Shown: piece by piece, positions 27,300-36,166 of the stretch
How positions within the stretch are numbered: position 1 is the first letter of the stretch
How the letters are laid out: each line of letters opens with the position of its first letter
NCBI RefSeq assembly: GCF_012999535.1
Contig: NZ_JABBWV010000002.1
Span: 558,001-622,000 of the forward strand
Source: Microbispora sp. H11081
GTDB taxonomy: Bacteria > Actinomycetota > Actinomycetes > Streptosporangiales > Streptosporangiaceae
DNA length: 64,000 nucleotides
Direction: 5' to 3'
The notes under the pieces: generated by a model
The model's database searches: none
The model's input: only the letters and a program-made list of their open reading frames with translations
What the model was told of the DNA's origin: nothing
Program-made: the position numbers and the translations under genes

Positions 27300-28562
27300 G
27301 TGACCGTCGACGACCGCTTCACCCGCGACCTGCGGCAGGACCCGCCCACCGGCACGCGCAACGAGGTCGTCGTCGGCCCGGTGTCCGACTGGGCGACCGA
27401 CTTCTCCCACGTGGAGCCCGAGTGGGCCGCCGACCCCTACCCGATCCTGGACGACCTGCGGGATCGCTGCCCGATCGCGCACACCGGCAGGTTCGGCGGC
27501 GGGTGGCTGCCGACCCGGTACGAGGACGTCGCGGCGATCGCGTACGACACCGAGCGCTTCTCCTCCAGGTCGATCATCATGAGCAACTACCGGCCTCCGC
27601 TGGAGATCGCGCCGGTGGGGGGCGTGCCGCCGATCTCCTCCGACCCGCCGTTCCACCACGACGCGCGCAAGCTGCTGCTCCCGGCGTTCACCAAGAAGGC
27701 GGTGGCGACGCGGGAGGCGGCGACGCGCGCGTTCTGCCACTCGCTGATCGACTCCTTCGAGGGGGCCGAGGTCGTCGACGCCGCCCGCGACTACGCGCAG
27801 CACATCCCCATGCGGGTCATCGCCGACATGCTGGGATTCCCGCCCGAGGACGGCCCGCGGTTCCGCGAGTTCGTGGAGAGCGCGCTGGAGGGCGTCAACC
27901 TGCCGCCGGAGGAGCGGATGGCGGGGATGGACGAGCTGTTCGACTACCTCTACACCCAGATCCGCGACCACGTCGCCACCCCGCGTGACGACCTCACGAC
28001 CTATCTGATCGAGGCGGAGCTGTACGGCCGCAAGCTCGAACCCGCGCACGTCGCCGGCACGATCGCCCTGCTCCTCATCGCGGGAATCGACACGACGTGG
28101 AGCGCGATCGGCGCGTCCCTGTGGCACCTGGCGAAGACCCCGGCCGACCGGGAGCGCCTGGTCGCCGAGCCCGGCCTGCTGCCGACCGCGATGGAGGAGT
28201 TCCTCCGGGCGTACGCCCCGGTCACCATGGCGCGGCTGGTGAAGGAGGACATGCACTGGCGCGGCGTCGACATGAAGGCCGACGACTGGATCCTGCTGTC
28301 GTTCCCCTCGGCCAACCGCGACCCCGCGCAGTTCGACCGGCCCGAGGAAGTGATCATCGATCGGGAGATCAACCGGCACGCGGCGTTCGGGCTCGGCATC
28401 CACCGCTGCGTGGGTTCCCACCTGGCCCGCATGGAGCTCCGGGTCGCCCTGGAGGTCTGGCTGGAGCGGGTTCCCGTGTTCGGCCTCGACGACCCTTCGG
28501 CCGTGACCTGGGCGCCCGGCCAGGTGCGGGGCCCCCGTACGCTCCCGATACGCATCGGCTGA
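27300..28562 (+). CDS. Cytochrome P450
   Basis: 420-residue soluble class I P450. The oxygen-binding I-helix motif is AGIDTTWSAIG, the ExxR motif is in MEEFLRAYAP, and the haem-binding loop is FGLGIHRCVGSHLAR with the proximal Cys. The N-terminus lacks a membrane anchor as usual in bacteria. Electrons come from the ferredoxin encoded immediately upstream. The substrate cannot be read from sequence; a TetR-controlled, stand-alone cassette suggests catabolism or detoxification of a hydrophobic compound and not antibiotic tailoring. Confidence 0.95.
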   Translation: MTVDDRFTRDLRQDPPTGTRNEVVVGPVSDWATDFSHVEPEWAADPYPILDDLRDRCPIAHTGRFGGGWLPTRYEDVAAIAYDTERFSSRSIIMSNYRPPLEIAPVGGVPPISSDPPFHHDARKLLLPAFTKKAVATREAATRAFCHSLIDSFEGAEVVDAARDYAQHIPMRVIADMLGFPPEDGPRFREFVESALEGVNLPPEERMAGMDELFDYLYTQIRDHVATPRDDLTTYLIEAELYGRKLEPAHVAGTIALLLIAGIDTTWSAIGASLWHLAKTPADRERLVAEPGLLPTAMEEFLRAYAPVTMARLVKEDMHWRGVDMKADDWILLSFPSANRDPAQFDRPEEVIIDREINRHAAFGLGIHRCVGSHLARMELRVALEVWLERVPVFGLDDPSAVTWAPGQVRGPRTLPIRIG

Positions 28563-28631
28563 CCGGAGAGCCGCCGAGCACGCCGGGTGGCGGGTCCCGG
28601 CGGTGGACGCGAACGCCTGTAGTCTCGGCGC

Positions 28632-29489
28632 GTGCGGCACGACTCACCGGACGCGGGCGCGGGGCTGCGCCGGCATCTGCCGGGCGGCGGGACCCTGCCC
28701 GGCCACCGCCTGCGGTTCGGCGCCGGCGCGGAGGGCATCGAGCGGCTGGAGGCGTCGCTCGTCGGCGAGGGGTTCGCCACCCACCGCCACGACACGTACG
28801 CGATCGGGGTGACCCTGCGGGGCGTGCAGACGTTCCGCTACCGGGGCGAGCAGCGGCACTGCCTGCCGGGGGAGTGGCACGTCCTGCACCCCGACGAACC
28901 GCACGACGGCGTCGCGGGCACCGACGAGGGGTTCGGCTACCGGATCATCTACCTCGACCCCCGGCTCGTACGGGAGGCCCTGGACGGAGGGCCGCTGCCG
29001 TTCGTCGCCGATCCCGTGATCGGGCGGCGCGAGGCCGACCCCGCGCTCGCGGCGTGGTTGCGGGACATCGACGAGCCGCTGGACGACGTCGAACGGCTGA
29101 CGCTGACACTGCGGGTCGTCGGCATGCTCGTGCGCCACTCCTCCGTACGGCGGGGCGGGCAGGCCCGGCTCGCACTGGAGGCGCTGACCAGGGTGCGCGA
29201 CCTGATCGCCGACGACCCGGCGGTCAGGCACCCGCTCGACGAGTTCGAGCGGGTCTCCGGGCTGGACCGGTGGACGGTCGCGCGCCAGTTCCGCGTCGCC
29301 TTCGGCACCAGCCCCACCCGCTTCCGCACGATGCGGCAACTCGACGTGGCCCGCCGGCTGCTGCGCGACGGCGTGTCCCTGTCCGAGGCCGCCCAGCTCG
29401 CCGGCTTCGCCGACCAGGCGCACATGTCGCGCATGTTCAAGCGGGCCTACGGCCTCACTCCGGCCCGGTGGACGGCCGCGCTCAGATGA
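28632..29489 (+). CDS. AraC family transcriptional regulator
   Basis: 285 residues. An AraC-type cupin sensor (FATHRHDTYAIGVTLRGVQTFRYRG ... HPDEPHDG) is followed by the double helix-turn-helix domain (about 185-285) with the typical FADQAHMSRMFKRAYGLTPARW second half. GTG 28632 follows TAGTCT (28620-28625) by exactly 6 nt, so it is leaderless. It converges on, and overlaps by 8 bp, the aldo/keto reductase gene. Its target is unknown. Confidence 0.9.
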   Translation: MRHDSPDAGAGLRRHLPGGGTLPGHRLRFGAGAEGIERLEASLVGEGFATHRHDTYAIGVTLRGVQTFRYRGEQRHCLPGEWHVLHPDEPHDGVAGTDEGFGYRIIYLDPRLVREALDGGPLPFVADPVIGRREADPALAAWLRDIDEPLDDVERLTLTLRVVGMLVRHSSVRRGGQARLALEALTRVRDLIADDPAVRHPLDEFERVSGLDRWTVARQFRVAFGTSPTRFRTMRQLDVARRLLRDGVSLSEAAQLAGFADQAHMSRMFKRAYGLTPARWTAALR

Positions 29490-30363
29490 CCTGCGGGCCG
29501 GGCCGGTCCAGCTCGGCGAGGTCCTCGGCGGTGAGGCGCAGAGCGGCCGCGGCGACGTTCTCCGCGAGGTGGCCGGGCGATCCGGTGCCGGGGATGGGCA
29601 GCGTCACCGGGGACGTCGCCAGCAGCCAGGCGAGGGCGACCTGCGCGGTGGTCGCCCCGTGGCGGGCGGCGACGTTCGCGAGCCGGGCGTGGTCGATCCC
29701 TTGCCCGCCTCCGCCGAGCGGGAAGTAGGGGACGTAGGCGATGCCCTCCCGCTCGCACGTCGCGAGGACATCGGAGTCGCTCCTGTGGTGGATGTGGTGG
29801 TGGTTCTGCACCGCGGCGACCGGGGCGACGGATCGCGCCTCGGCGAGCTGGGCGCCGTCGACGTTGCTGACGCCGAGATGGCGGATCAGCCCTTCCGCGC
29901 GCAGCCGCGCGAGGGCGGCGAAGCGTTCGCCGATCGATTCGCCGCCGGCCGGGCCCATGCCGCCCACCCGCAGGTAGACCAGGTCGAGGTGGTCCCGGCC
30001 GAGCCGGCGCAGGTCGTCCTCCACCAGGGCGCGCAGCCCGTCGGGGCCGGCCTGGCCGGCGGGCGTCAGGCCGCCCGAGAAGAGCGGGCCCACCTTGGTG
30101 GCGATCACCAGGTCGTCCGGGTAGGGCGACAGCGCCGTCCTGATCAGTCCGTGGGCGTGGAGGTCGCCGAACCCGTAGAAGCCCGCGGTGTCGATGTGGT
30201 TCACCCCGAGCTCCACGGCGCGGCGCAGCACCGCGACGCCCGCCTCGGAGGTGCGCGCGGAGCCGCCGAGCGCGAGCCTCATCGCGCCGAAGCCGAGACG
30301 GTTGACCCGCAGGTCGCCGCCCAGGAGGAAGTCGCCGCCTGCGGCGGCCTCGGTCGTGCCCAT
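29482..30363 (-). CDS. Aldo/keto reductase
   Basis: 293-residue TIM-barrel NADPH oxidoreductase. Catalytic Asp and Tyr lie in NHIDTAGFYGFG and Lys in VIATKVGP. The fourth tetrad residue, normally His in a LYLH-type strand, appears as Arg (DLVYLRVGG), which could alter the substrate preference. The cofactor loop region is LPIPGTGSPGHLAENV. ATG 30363 was chosen because AAGGAG lies six bases upstream; ATG 30393 is less well supported. It is the second gene of an operon with the TIM-barrel hydrolase and overlaps the convergent AraC gene end. Confidence 0.88.
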   Translation of the reverse strand: MGTTEAAAGGDFLLGGDLRVNRLGFGAMRLALGGSARTSEAGVAVLRRAVELGVNHIDTAGFYGFGDLHAHGLIRTALSPYPDDLVIATKVGPLFSGGLTPAGQAGPDGLRALVEDDLRRLGRDHLDLVYLRVGGMGPAGGESIGERFAALARLRAEGLIRHLGVSNVDGAQLAEARSVAPVAAVQNHHHIHHRSDSDVLATCEREGIAYVPYFPLGGGGQGIDHARLANVAARHGATTAQVALAWLLATSPVTLPIPGTGSPGHLAENVAAAALRLTAEDLAELDRPGPQVI

Positions 30364-30397
30364 GTCTCGCTCCTTGTCGTGATATGTCGTCATGAGG

Positions 30398-31426
30398 TCA
30401 GCTCCGGTAGCACTCGGCCAGCGCGGTGAAGGCGGCCTTGGGTTCCCAGGGCATGTCCGGGTAGGCGCCGCCGCGCCCACCGTCGAGGATCTTCACGATC
30501 CCCGGGCTCGCCAGGTCGAGGTCCGCGGCGGGGTCGCCGCCGGGGCGGTGCGGGAAGCCGGAGAGCGCGAAGAGGAAGACGAAGGCGCTGTCGACACCGG
30601 CGGCGTCGAAGATCTCCAGCAGCTCACGAAGGTAGGCGGCCTGCCCGGCCTCGTCACGTGCGTAGACGCCGTCCAGCCGGGCCGGTGTGCCGTCCTCGCC
30701 GTACTCGACGATCTCCATGAACCGGCCGCCCCGGTCGTCGGCGCCGCGGTAGGCGGCGGTGCCGAACTCGGTGATCGCGACCGGTTTGCCCTGCGCGACG
30801 AGGGCGCGCACGCCCTCCTCGAACCGGCCGGCGACCTCGGCCGACCGGTACAGGTCGATCCCCACGATGTCGAAGGGCGTCCAGTCGACGCGCTCCAGGG
30901 GGATGGCGGCGTAGGTGACCCGGCCGCCGAAGCGTTCGCGCACCAGCGACACGGCGCGGACGAGGAAGTCGCCGACTCGTGCGGACAGCTCGCCGACCAG
31001 CTCACGCAGGCGGGCCGAGTCCCGCTCGCCCAGCAGCGGCCCGAGCCGCTCGCCGTGGGTGCCGCCGGGCAGGAACCCCTTGTTCATGATGCTCAGTTCG
31101 GCGCCGGTGACGAACACGACGTCGGCTCCGCGCAGCCGGACCCGCTCGGCTCTTTCCGCGCAGTCGGCGAACAGCGACAGCATCTCCGCGGAGGTCAGTT
31201 CGAGCGGGTAGGGCGAGAACCAGACCTCCAGCCCGAGATCGGCGGCGTACGTCGCGGCCGTCTCCAGCCGTTCGGGGTCGCCGCCGATGATCCGGACGGC
31301 GGTGCAGTGCAGGTCGTCGCGGATCACGGTCAGCTCGCGCCGGACCACGTCGGGCTCGAACCGCTCGCGGGAGACCTTCCCGCCGCTGACGAAGCCGGTG
31401 TCGTAGCTGATGCCCTTGGCTCGCAT
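30398..31426 (-). CDS. Clan GH-A-like TIM-barrel hydrolase
   Basis: 342-residue cytoplasmic protein resembling glycoside hydrolases of clan GH-A. Candidate catalytic acids are Glu in FVTGAELSIMNKG (strand 4) and Glu in KPVAITEFGTAA (strand 7). Other fold markers are GISYDTGF at the start, FDIVGIDLYR and FVFLFALSGF. No signal peptide, so it would act on an imported oligosaccharide or glycoside. It is operonic with the aldo/keto reductase (34-nt gap) and divergent from a TetR gene across a large palindromic operator, which probably controls both. The exact family is uncertain. Confidence 0.65.
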   Translation of the reverse strand: MRAKGISYDTGFVSGGKVSRERFEPDVVRRELTVIRDDLHCTAVRIIGGDPERLETAATYAADLGLEVWFSPYPLELTSAEMLSLFADCAERAERVRLRGADVVFVTGAELSIMNKGFLPGGTHGERLGPLLGERDSARLRELVGELSARVGDFLVRAVSLVRERFGGRVTYAAIPLERVDWTPFDIVGIDLYRSAEVAGRFEEGVRALVAQGKPVAITEFGTAAYRGADDRGGRFMEIVEYGEDGTPARLDGVYARDEAGQAAYLRELLEIFDAAGVDSAFVFLFALSGFPHRPGGDPAADLDLASPGIVKILDGGRGGAYPDMPWEPKAAFTALAECYRS

Positions 31427-31476
31427 GTCTCGCCCTTCCCGTCGCGAGTCGGAGGACCCAAGGCTGATACAAAAAG

Positions 31477-31504
31477 TGCGCGTACGCAAATTTGCGCACG
31501 CGCA
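31477..31504. promoter_or_regulatory. 28-bp near-perfect palindromic TetR operator
   Basis: TGCGCGTACGCAAATTTGCG (31477-31496) continued by CACGCGCA (31497-31504) forms a 28-bp palindrome with one symmetric mismatch pair. It is centred on AAATTT, midway between the divergent TetR gene and the hydrolase/reductase operon. The size and position fit a TetR dimer site controlling both directions. Confidence 0.8.
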
Positions 31505-31526
31505 ATGATTCTGCGACAGTGGGACG

Positions 31527-32177
31527 GTGACGGCGAGACGGACGGGACTGCGCGAGCAGAAGAAGCAGGCCACCCGGCAGGCCCTGCGCGAGGCGGCGTT
31601 GCGGCTGGCACTCGAACGCGGGCCGGACAACGTGCGGGTCGACGACATCGCCGAGGCCGCCGGAGTCTCGCCGAGGACCTACAACAACTACTTCTCCAGC
31701 CGGGAGGAGGCGATCGTCGCCGCCGTCACCGCGGAACGCGAGTCGCGGGTGGCCGCGGCGATCGCCGCCCGCCCGGACGGCGTCCGCCTGGCCGACGCCG
31801 TCGCCGACGCGGTCGTGGAGCAGTACACCGACCCAGGCACACGGCAAGGCGACGCGCTGGTGCTGATCACCACCAGACCGGCGTTGCGCGAGGCGTTCGT
31901 GGACGCCGCCGCGCGGGTCGAAGAGCCGCTCACCGACGCGATCGCCGCGCGGATCTGCGACCGCGACCGGGACGCCGCCCGGGTGCTCGCGGCGAGCGTC
32001 GCCGCCGCGATCAGGATCGCGCTCGACCGGTGGACGAGCGGGACGGCCGGCGCGCCCGCCGTCCCCGGTGGGCTCGTCGTGCCGTCGGGTCCGCTGCCCG
32101 ATCTGCTCCGCGCCGCGCTCGCCCCGCTCGCGCCCGCCCTGAACGCGGCGGAGGAACGTGCCGCGGCGCGGGACTAG
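31527..32177 (+). CDS. TetR family regulator
   Basis: 216 residues with the TetR helix-turn-helix: TRQALREAALRLALERGPDN, DIAEAAGVSPRTYNNYFSSREE. Its C-terminal domain matches the common actinobacterial acyl-CoA/AcrR-like pattern (EPLTDAIAARICDRDRDAARVLAASVAAA). GTG 31527. Likely autoregulated and controlling the divergent operon through the 31477-31504 palindrome. It is the last gene before the island with transposase and recombinase remnants. Confidence 0.88.
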   Translation: MTARRTGLREQKKQATRQALREAALRLALERGPDNVRVDDIAEAAGVSPRTYNNYFSSREEAIVAAVTAERESRVAAAIAARPDGVRLADAVADAVVEQYTDPGTRQGDALVLITTRPALREAFVDAAARVEEPLTDAIAARICDRDRDAARVLAASVAAAIRIALDRWTSGTAGAPAVPGGLVVPSGPLPDLLRAALAPLAPALNAAEERAAARD

Positions 32178-32303
32178 TACTACGGCCTGATTTCGTGATG
32201 CTTAAGCAATCGTCTCCGGTAGTGGCTTGCCCGGGCGCGGGTTTGGTGGATGCGGCGTTGGTGTGACCAGGCCAGGGGTGCGTGAGTGGGTGCGTGATAG
32301 CGG

Positions 32304-32555
32304 TCAGGCGTGCCAGGACCAGAACTTGGGCAGGTAGGGTTCGGCGTCGATCAGCGCCCAGCCGGCGGAACCGGAGTACTGGCGTTGCACTCCGGCCAAC
32401 TTGTCGCCATTCTTGAGGAAGCCGGTCTCGTCCACGATCAGCACGCCATCGCGGTGACCGAGGTGGTCCATCACGTAGTCGCGCAGGTCAGCGCGCACCT
32501 GGCGGGGATCCCAGCGTGCACTGTTAAACGGACGCTGCATCCGATCCGGCGACAA
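32304..32555 (-). pseudogene. IS701-like transposase remnant
   Basis: The 83-codon frame matches the middle of IS701-type DDE transposases: SPDRMQRPFNSARWDPRQV, VLIVDETGFLKNGDK, AGVQRQYSGSAG. It then jumps directly to ALIDAEPYLPKFWSW, skipping about 20 residues normally between these blocks, and stops. The N-terminal third and the whole C-terminal half are missing. The flanks 32178-32303 and 32556-32740 hold no gene and no recognisable inverted ends. The element is dead and marks the left side of the CHAT-gene island. Confidence 0.75.
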
Positions 32556-32740
32556 GTCCCCGGCCGCCCCGGCCAGCGTAACGGCTCCCGCCTACCGTGG
32601 CCCCGGCCACCGCCGGACTGCCCGCCGTAGCCAGCGCTGACCGGCCGCGCCGCGCCCGCTCCACGACGAGGAGCGGGTCAGGGAGAGGAACGGGTCAGAG
32701 AACTGTACCGAGACGGCGGGTCCGCCTACCGTGCTGAGAT

Positions 32741-35700
32741 GTGACTGTCTCCGCCGCCGCTTGGTTCGGCGGTACCTGCCCGACCTGTGGTGCGCCTGCA
32801 GCCCGCACGCGTGACACCACGGCCCACACGATTCGCGGCCATTCCGTCGTCCAATTGCGCCGGCTGTTCCGGGGCGACTACGACAACGAACGCTGCGCCG
32901 CCGGGTGCACCATCCCGCAGCCCACCGCGCTCTACGTGACTTGGGTGTGGCCGAACGAGGCGCTGGCCCGCGTTCCGGAGGACAGCGACGAATTGGTGCT
33001 GCGCCATCACGAGGCGTTCGCTCGCCTGCACGGCGCGGGTGAGCATGACGTCTTCCGCGACGGCGCCGAATTCAAGGTCGCCGTCGCCGGGCGCCTGCAG
33101 CGGCGGATCGAAGGGGTACTTCCCCTCCTGGGCGGCTCCGCCAGCGATCCGCTGACCGAGGAACAGTGGCGGCTGCTACGCGTGCCGACGTTCGCCGCAC
33201 TGCTGGTGGCGCTGGAAGACGTCACGCCCTTGCTCCGATTACCTCCGGGCACCACCGAGGCCGACATCGCCCTCCTGCAGGCGCGCCTCTGGAGTTCGAT
33301 GCCGCTGACGTGGGCCGCCTGGTCTCACGACGCTGACGATCTGGAGCTATCGGCCGAGCGTGACGCCTCGTTCTACATCGACGGGATGCCGGTCGTCGCG
33401 GGCGCGCTGGACGCGGCGGAGCCGGTGCTGGCCCAACTGGCGGACGAGGGGGACGACCAGACCCGTTACTGCGCCGAACTGAGCTGGGCGAGTGCGGCGC
33501 GCAATGCCGGGCGGTCCAGCCACCGGGCCGACAGCTGGGCGGCCGCCTACTTCGGGCAGGAGATCTCTCCGACCGGAACACGGTACGCGATCGACGCCGA
33601 GCGAGCGGAAGGGACGGTCGACCGCCCGTCGGCGGTGCGGGCAGCCCGCTTATGGCTCTCTTCGGCGGGGGAGCCCCGGATCGAGGCGGCAGCCCGCAAG
33701 GCCGGCCATCAGGATGTGGTGCAGGAGGCCCGGGGGCAGGAGGAGGTGGGCGAACTCTTCGGAGGCCGGGACCCCCGCGACCTCACGGCGGAGGAGCTGG
33801 AAATGGGGCAGCGCCGCATCCTGGCCCGGCTTGAGCTGGGCGTGGACGCCAGAACGATGGAGCGGGCGCGGCGATGGTGGTGCGGACCGCTGATCAGCCA
33901 TCTGAGGCTCGACCTAGTGAACGAGATCGTCGTCGGCATGATCGAGGCGTTGGGCCCGTCGGATCCGTCGGCGCACGGCCAGGTGAGGCTTTGGTTCGCC
34001 ACCCGGCTCGTGCTGGACGCCAGACTTCCGGCCCAGGCGCTGGAGGTGGTGGGCGAACGGGGCGAACCCTATGAGAGGGAACTCGAACCGCAGGTGCGCG
34101 GATCGCTGGAACTCGCGAGAGCGCGGGCTTTCGGCATGCTGGACCACTTCGACGACGCCTTCGCCTGCATCCGCCGGGCGTTCGAGGATTTGGAGCCGCA
34201 TAGCGTCGAATGGTGGGAGTGCGCCTACACCTTCGCGCGGCTCCATCGGGACACCGGCTTCCCCGAGGAGGGGTTGGAAGCCCTGAAGGCCATCGCGGAG
34301 AACGCCCCGGTTCCGCAACGCGTCCTGGCCCAAGAGGCCGTTGGAACGACCCTGGTGCGCCTCGGCCGTCTCACGGAGGCGCTGGAGTACTTCCAGAAAG
34401 CCCTGTGGTGGGCGTTGCGGAATGATTCGCTGCTCGTCCCCAGCCTGGCGGCGGCGATCCTCCAGTCCTCGCTCATCCTGTACGGCGATGACATCATGGG
34501 CATGTCCCATCTGCTGGCCACCTGCCACCCGGAGGACGACCCGCTCGCCGCCCTGATGGAGGCAGCCGCCCTGGCGAACCGGGTCGCCACCGGAGACACC
34601 CTGACCCCGGCCGACCTCGAACGCGCCCGGCTGGTCTACCAGGCGCTGCCCTGGGTCGCAGCCAGGACCGCGAACGCGAATCCTCGGGAGCACCTTTCCA
34701 CGCTCCAAATTCAAGCTCGTCTGGCCGAGGCGCTTGGCGATCACACCGAAAGCACGGCACACTGGGCCGCCCTTCTCCGTACGGCGCGGGAGACGGGCGC
34801 CAACCCCGGGGCTTCGGCATGGCTGGCGTTCGCACTCGACGCGGCCGGAAAGGGCGACCTCGACGGGATCAGGGCGAACGTGGACGCCGCTTACCTGGCG
34901 GCCTCGGCCGAGGCGGGCGGAACGGGCAGCCTCGCCGCGGTGATCGATTCGGGCCGGGTACACCGCCGCCAACTCGACGCGCTGACGACTGTGCTCCTCG
35001 ATACGGCCGGCCCGGAGAACCTCCGGGCCCTCACTTATGTCGCCGAGGCGCGCCGGGAACTGGTCGGCTCGGGCGGCGCCCGGCCGGGCCCGCGTGAGTT
35101 GCTCGACGAGATGGTCCCGGAGCTGGACGGCAACGACCAGACCGTAGCCGTCCTGGAGTTTCTGGGCGACCGTGAACGGTCTCGGCCGGTGCTGACCATC
35201 CTGGGAGGCGCCGGCCCCATCCCGCTTGGGGGCCCGCCGCCCTGTGACGGGGAGAAGATCGCCGACGCCCTCCGCTATCGGCTCAGCAATTGGTATCCCG
35301 GTCGGCCGGGCGACGCGTTCGCGCATCCAGCCTGGACGCCGCTGGCGCGATGGGCCGACACGGAGGTCATGGGCCATCTGGCCGCTGTGGACCATCTGGT
35401 GGTCATCAACACCGGCCCGTTCGCCGACCTGCCCTGGCACGCCACGTTGTCTCCGGCCTGCCCGGTCTCCTATGTCGCGAGTTGGCGGCAGATCGCCGCC
35501 ATCCTGATGCAGGCACCTCCGGACCGGCCGGTCACGGATCTCAAGGTCGGCCTGTTCACCGCGGTACGGCACCGCGACGCATCTGCGATCACCAGAGCGT
35601 TTCGGGAAGGCGAGGCACACGTGCTGGCGGGCCGTCCGCCTGTCATCCGGCTGACGGGGGAGCAGGCCGACCGGAGTGGGCTCGCCGACGTGCTCGCCAG

Positions 35701-36166
35701 CAGCGACGTCGCCTTCGTGCTCTGTCACGGCTACGCGCGGGAAGATGAGGGGGTGGGGCTCATCGTCTCGGCCGGCGGACGGCTCGCGGTGCGCACCTCC
35801 AGCGCCATCGCCAGCCGCTATGGCAGCCAGCACCGCTATACCTGGGCGGACGCCGCCGAACTGGACCGCTGCGCGGCTGTGCTGTTCACCGCGGCCTGCT
35901 CCAGCGGGCTCAGCCAAGCCCGAGGCGCCGGCCAGCGCGCGGGACTGCACGCCGCGCTGCGCCGCGCCGGACTGCGCGCCTTGGTCGCCCCGCGCTGGGA
36001 CGCAGATCCCAGCACGGTCGCCATCCTCAGCCAGGCCTTCACCTCATGGGCCGCCGGAGACCACGGCCTGGCGGGGGCTCTCCACCAGGCGTCGGATCAG
36101 GCCGAGTTAGCCGGAATACCGACCTGGATTACCAGAAACCTCGCCGTAGAAGGAGATTGGCGTTGA
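32741..36166 (+). CDS. Zinc-finger/TPR/CHAT-domain caspase-like protease
   Basis: 1141-residue cytoplasmic protein. An N-terminal zinc-finger-like unit (C13-PT-C16 ... C52-AAG-C56) is followed by a long helical middle with TPR-like repeats (about 430-760, for example VLAQEAVGTTLVRLGRLTEALEYFQKAL in pieces). The C-terminal CHAT caspase-fold domain (about 870-1141) has catalytic His996 in FVLCHGYAR and Cys1053 in FTAACSSGL. CHAT-TPR proteins act as regulated death or defence proteases. It carries TTA codons at positions 167, 304 and 1123, rare in this genome, suggesting bldA-linked expression. GTG 32741 lacks a Shine-Dalgarno; TACCGT 8 nt upstream may be the -10. It overlaps the next gene by 4 bp. 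Confidence 0.85.
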   Translation: MTVSAAAWFGGTCPTCGAPAARTRDTTAHTIRGHSVVQLRRLFRGDYDNERCAAGCTIPQPTALYVTWVWPNEALARVPEDSDELVLRHHEAFARLHGAGEHDVFRDGAEFKVAVAGRLQRRIEGVLPLLGGSASDPLTEEQWRLLRVPTFAALLVALEDVTPLLRLPPGTTEADIALLQARLWSSMPLTWAAWSHDADDLELSAERDASFYIDGMPVVAGALDAAEPVLAQLADEGDDQTRYCAELSWASAARNAGRSSHRADSWAAAYFGQEISPTGTRYAIDAERAEGTVDRPSAVRAARLWLSSAGEPRIEAAARKAGHQDVVQEARGQEEVGELFGGRDPRDLTAEELEMGQRRILARLELGVDARTMERARRWWCGPLISHLRLDLVNEIVVGMIEALGPSDPSAHGQVRLWFATRLVLDARLPAQALEVVGERGEPYERELEPQVRGSLELARARAFGMLDHFDDAFACIRRAFEDLEPHSVEWWECAYTFARLHRDTGFPEEGLEALKAIAENAPVPQRVLAQEAVGTTLVRLGRLTEALEYFQKALWWALRNDSLLVPSLAAAILQSSLILYGDDIMGMSHLLATCHPEDDPLAALMEAAALANRVATGDTLTPADLERARLVYQALPWVAARTANANPREHLSTLQIQARLAEALGDHTESTAHWAALLRTARETGANPGASAWLAFALDAAGKGDLDGIRANVDAAYLAASAEAGGTGSLAAVIDSGRVHRRQLDALTTVLLDTAGPENLRALTYVAEARRELVGSGGARPGPRELLDEMVPELDGNDQTVAVLEFLGDRERSRPVLTILGGAGPIPLGGPPPCDGEKIADALRYRLSNWYPGRPGDAFAHPAWTPLARWADTEVMGHLAAVDHLVVINTGPFADLPWHATLSPACPVSYVASWRQIAAILMQAPPDRPVTDLKVGLFTAVRHRDASAITRAFREGEAHVLAGRPPVIRLTGEQADRSGLADVLASSDVAFVLCHGYAREDEGVGLIVSAGGRLAVRTSSAIASRYGSQHRYTWADAAELDRCAAVLFTAACSSGLSQARGAGQRAGLHAALRRAGLRALVAPRWDADPSTVAILSQAFTSWAAGDHGLAGALHQASDQAELAGIPTWITRNLAVEGDWR

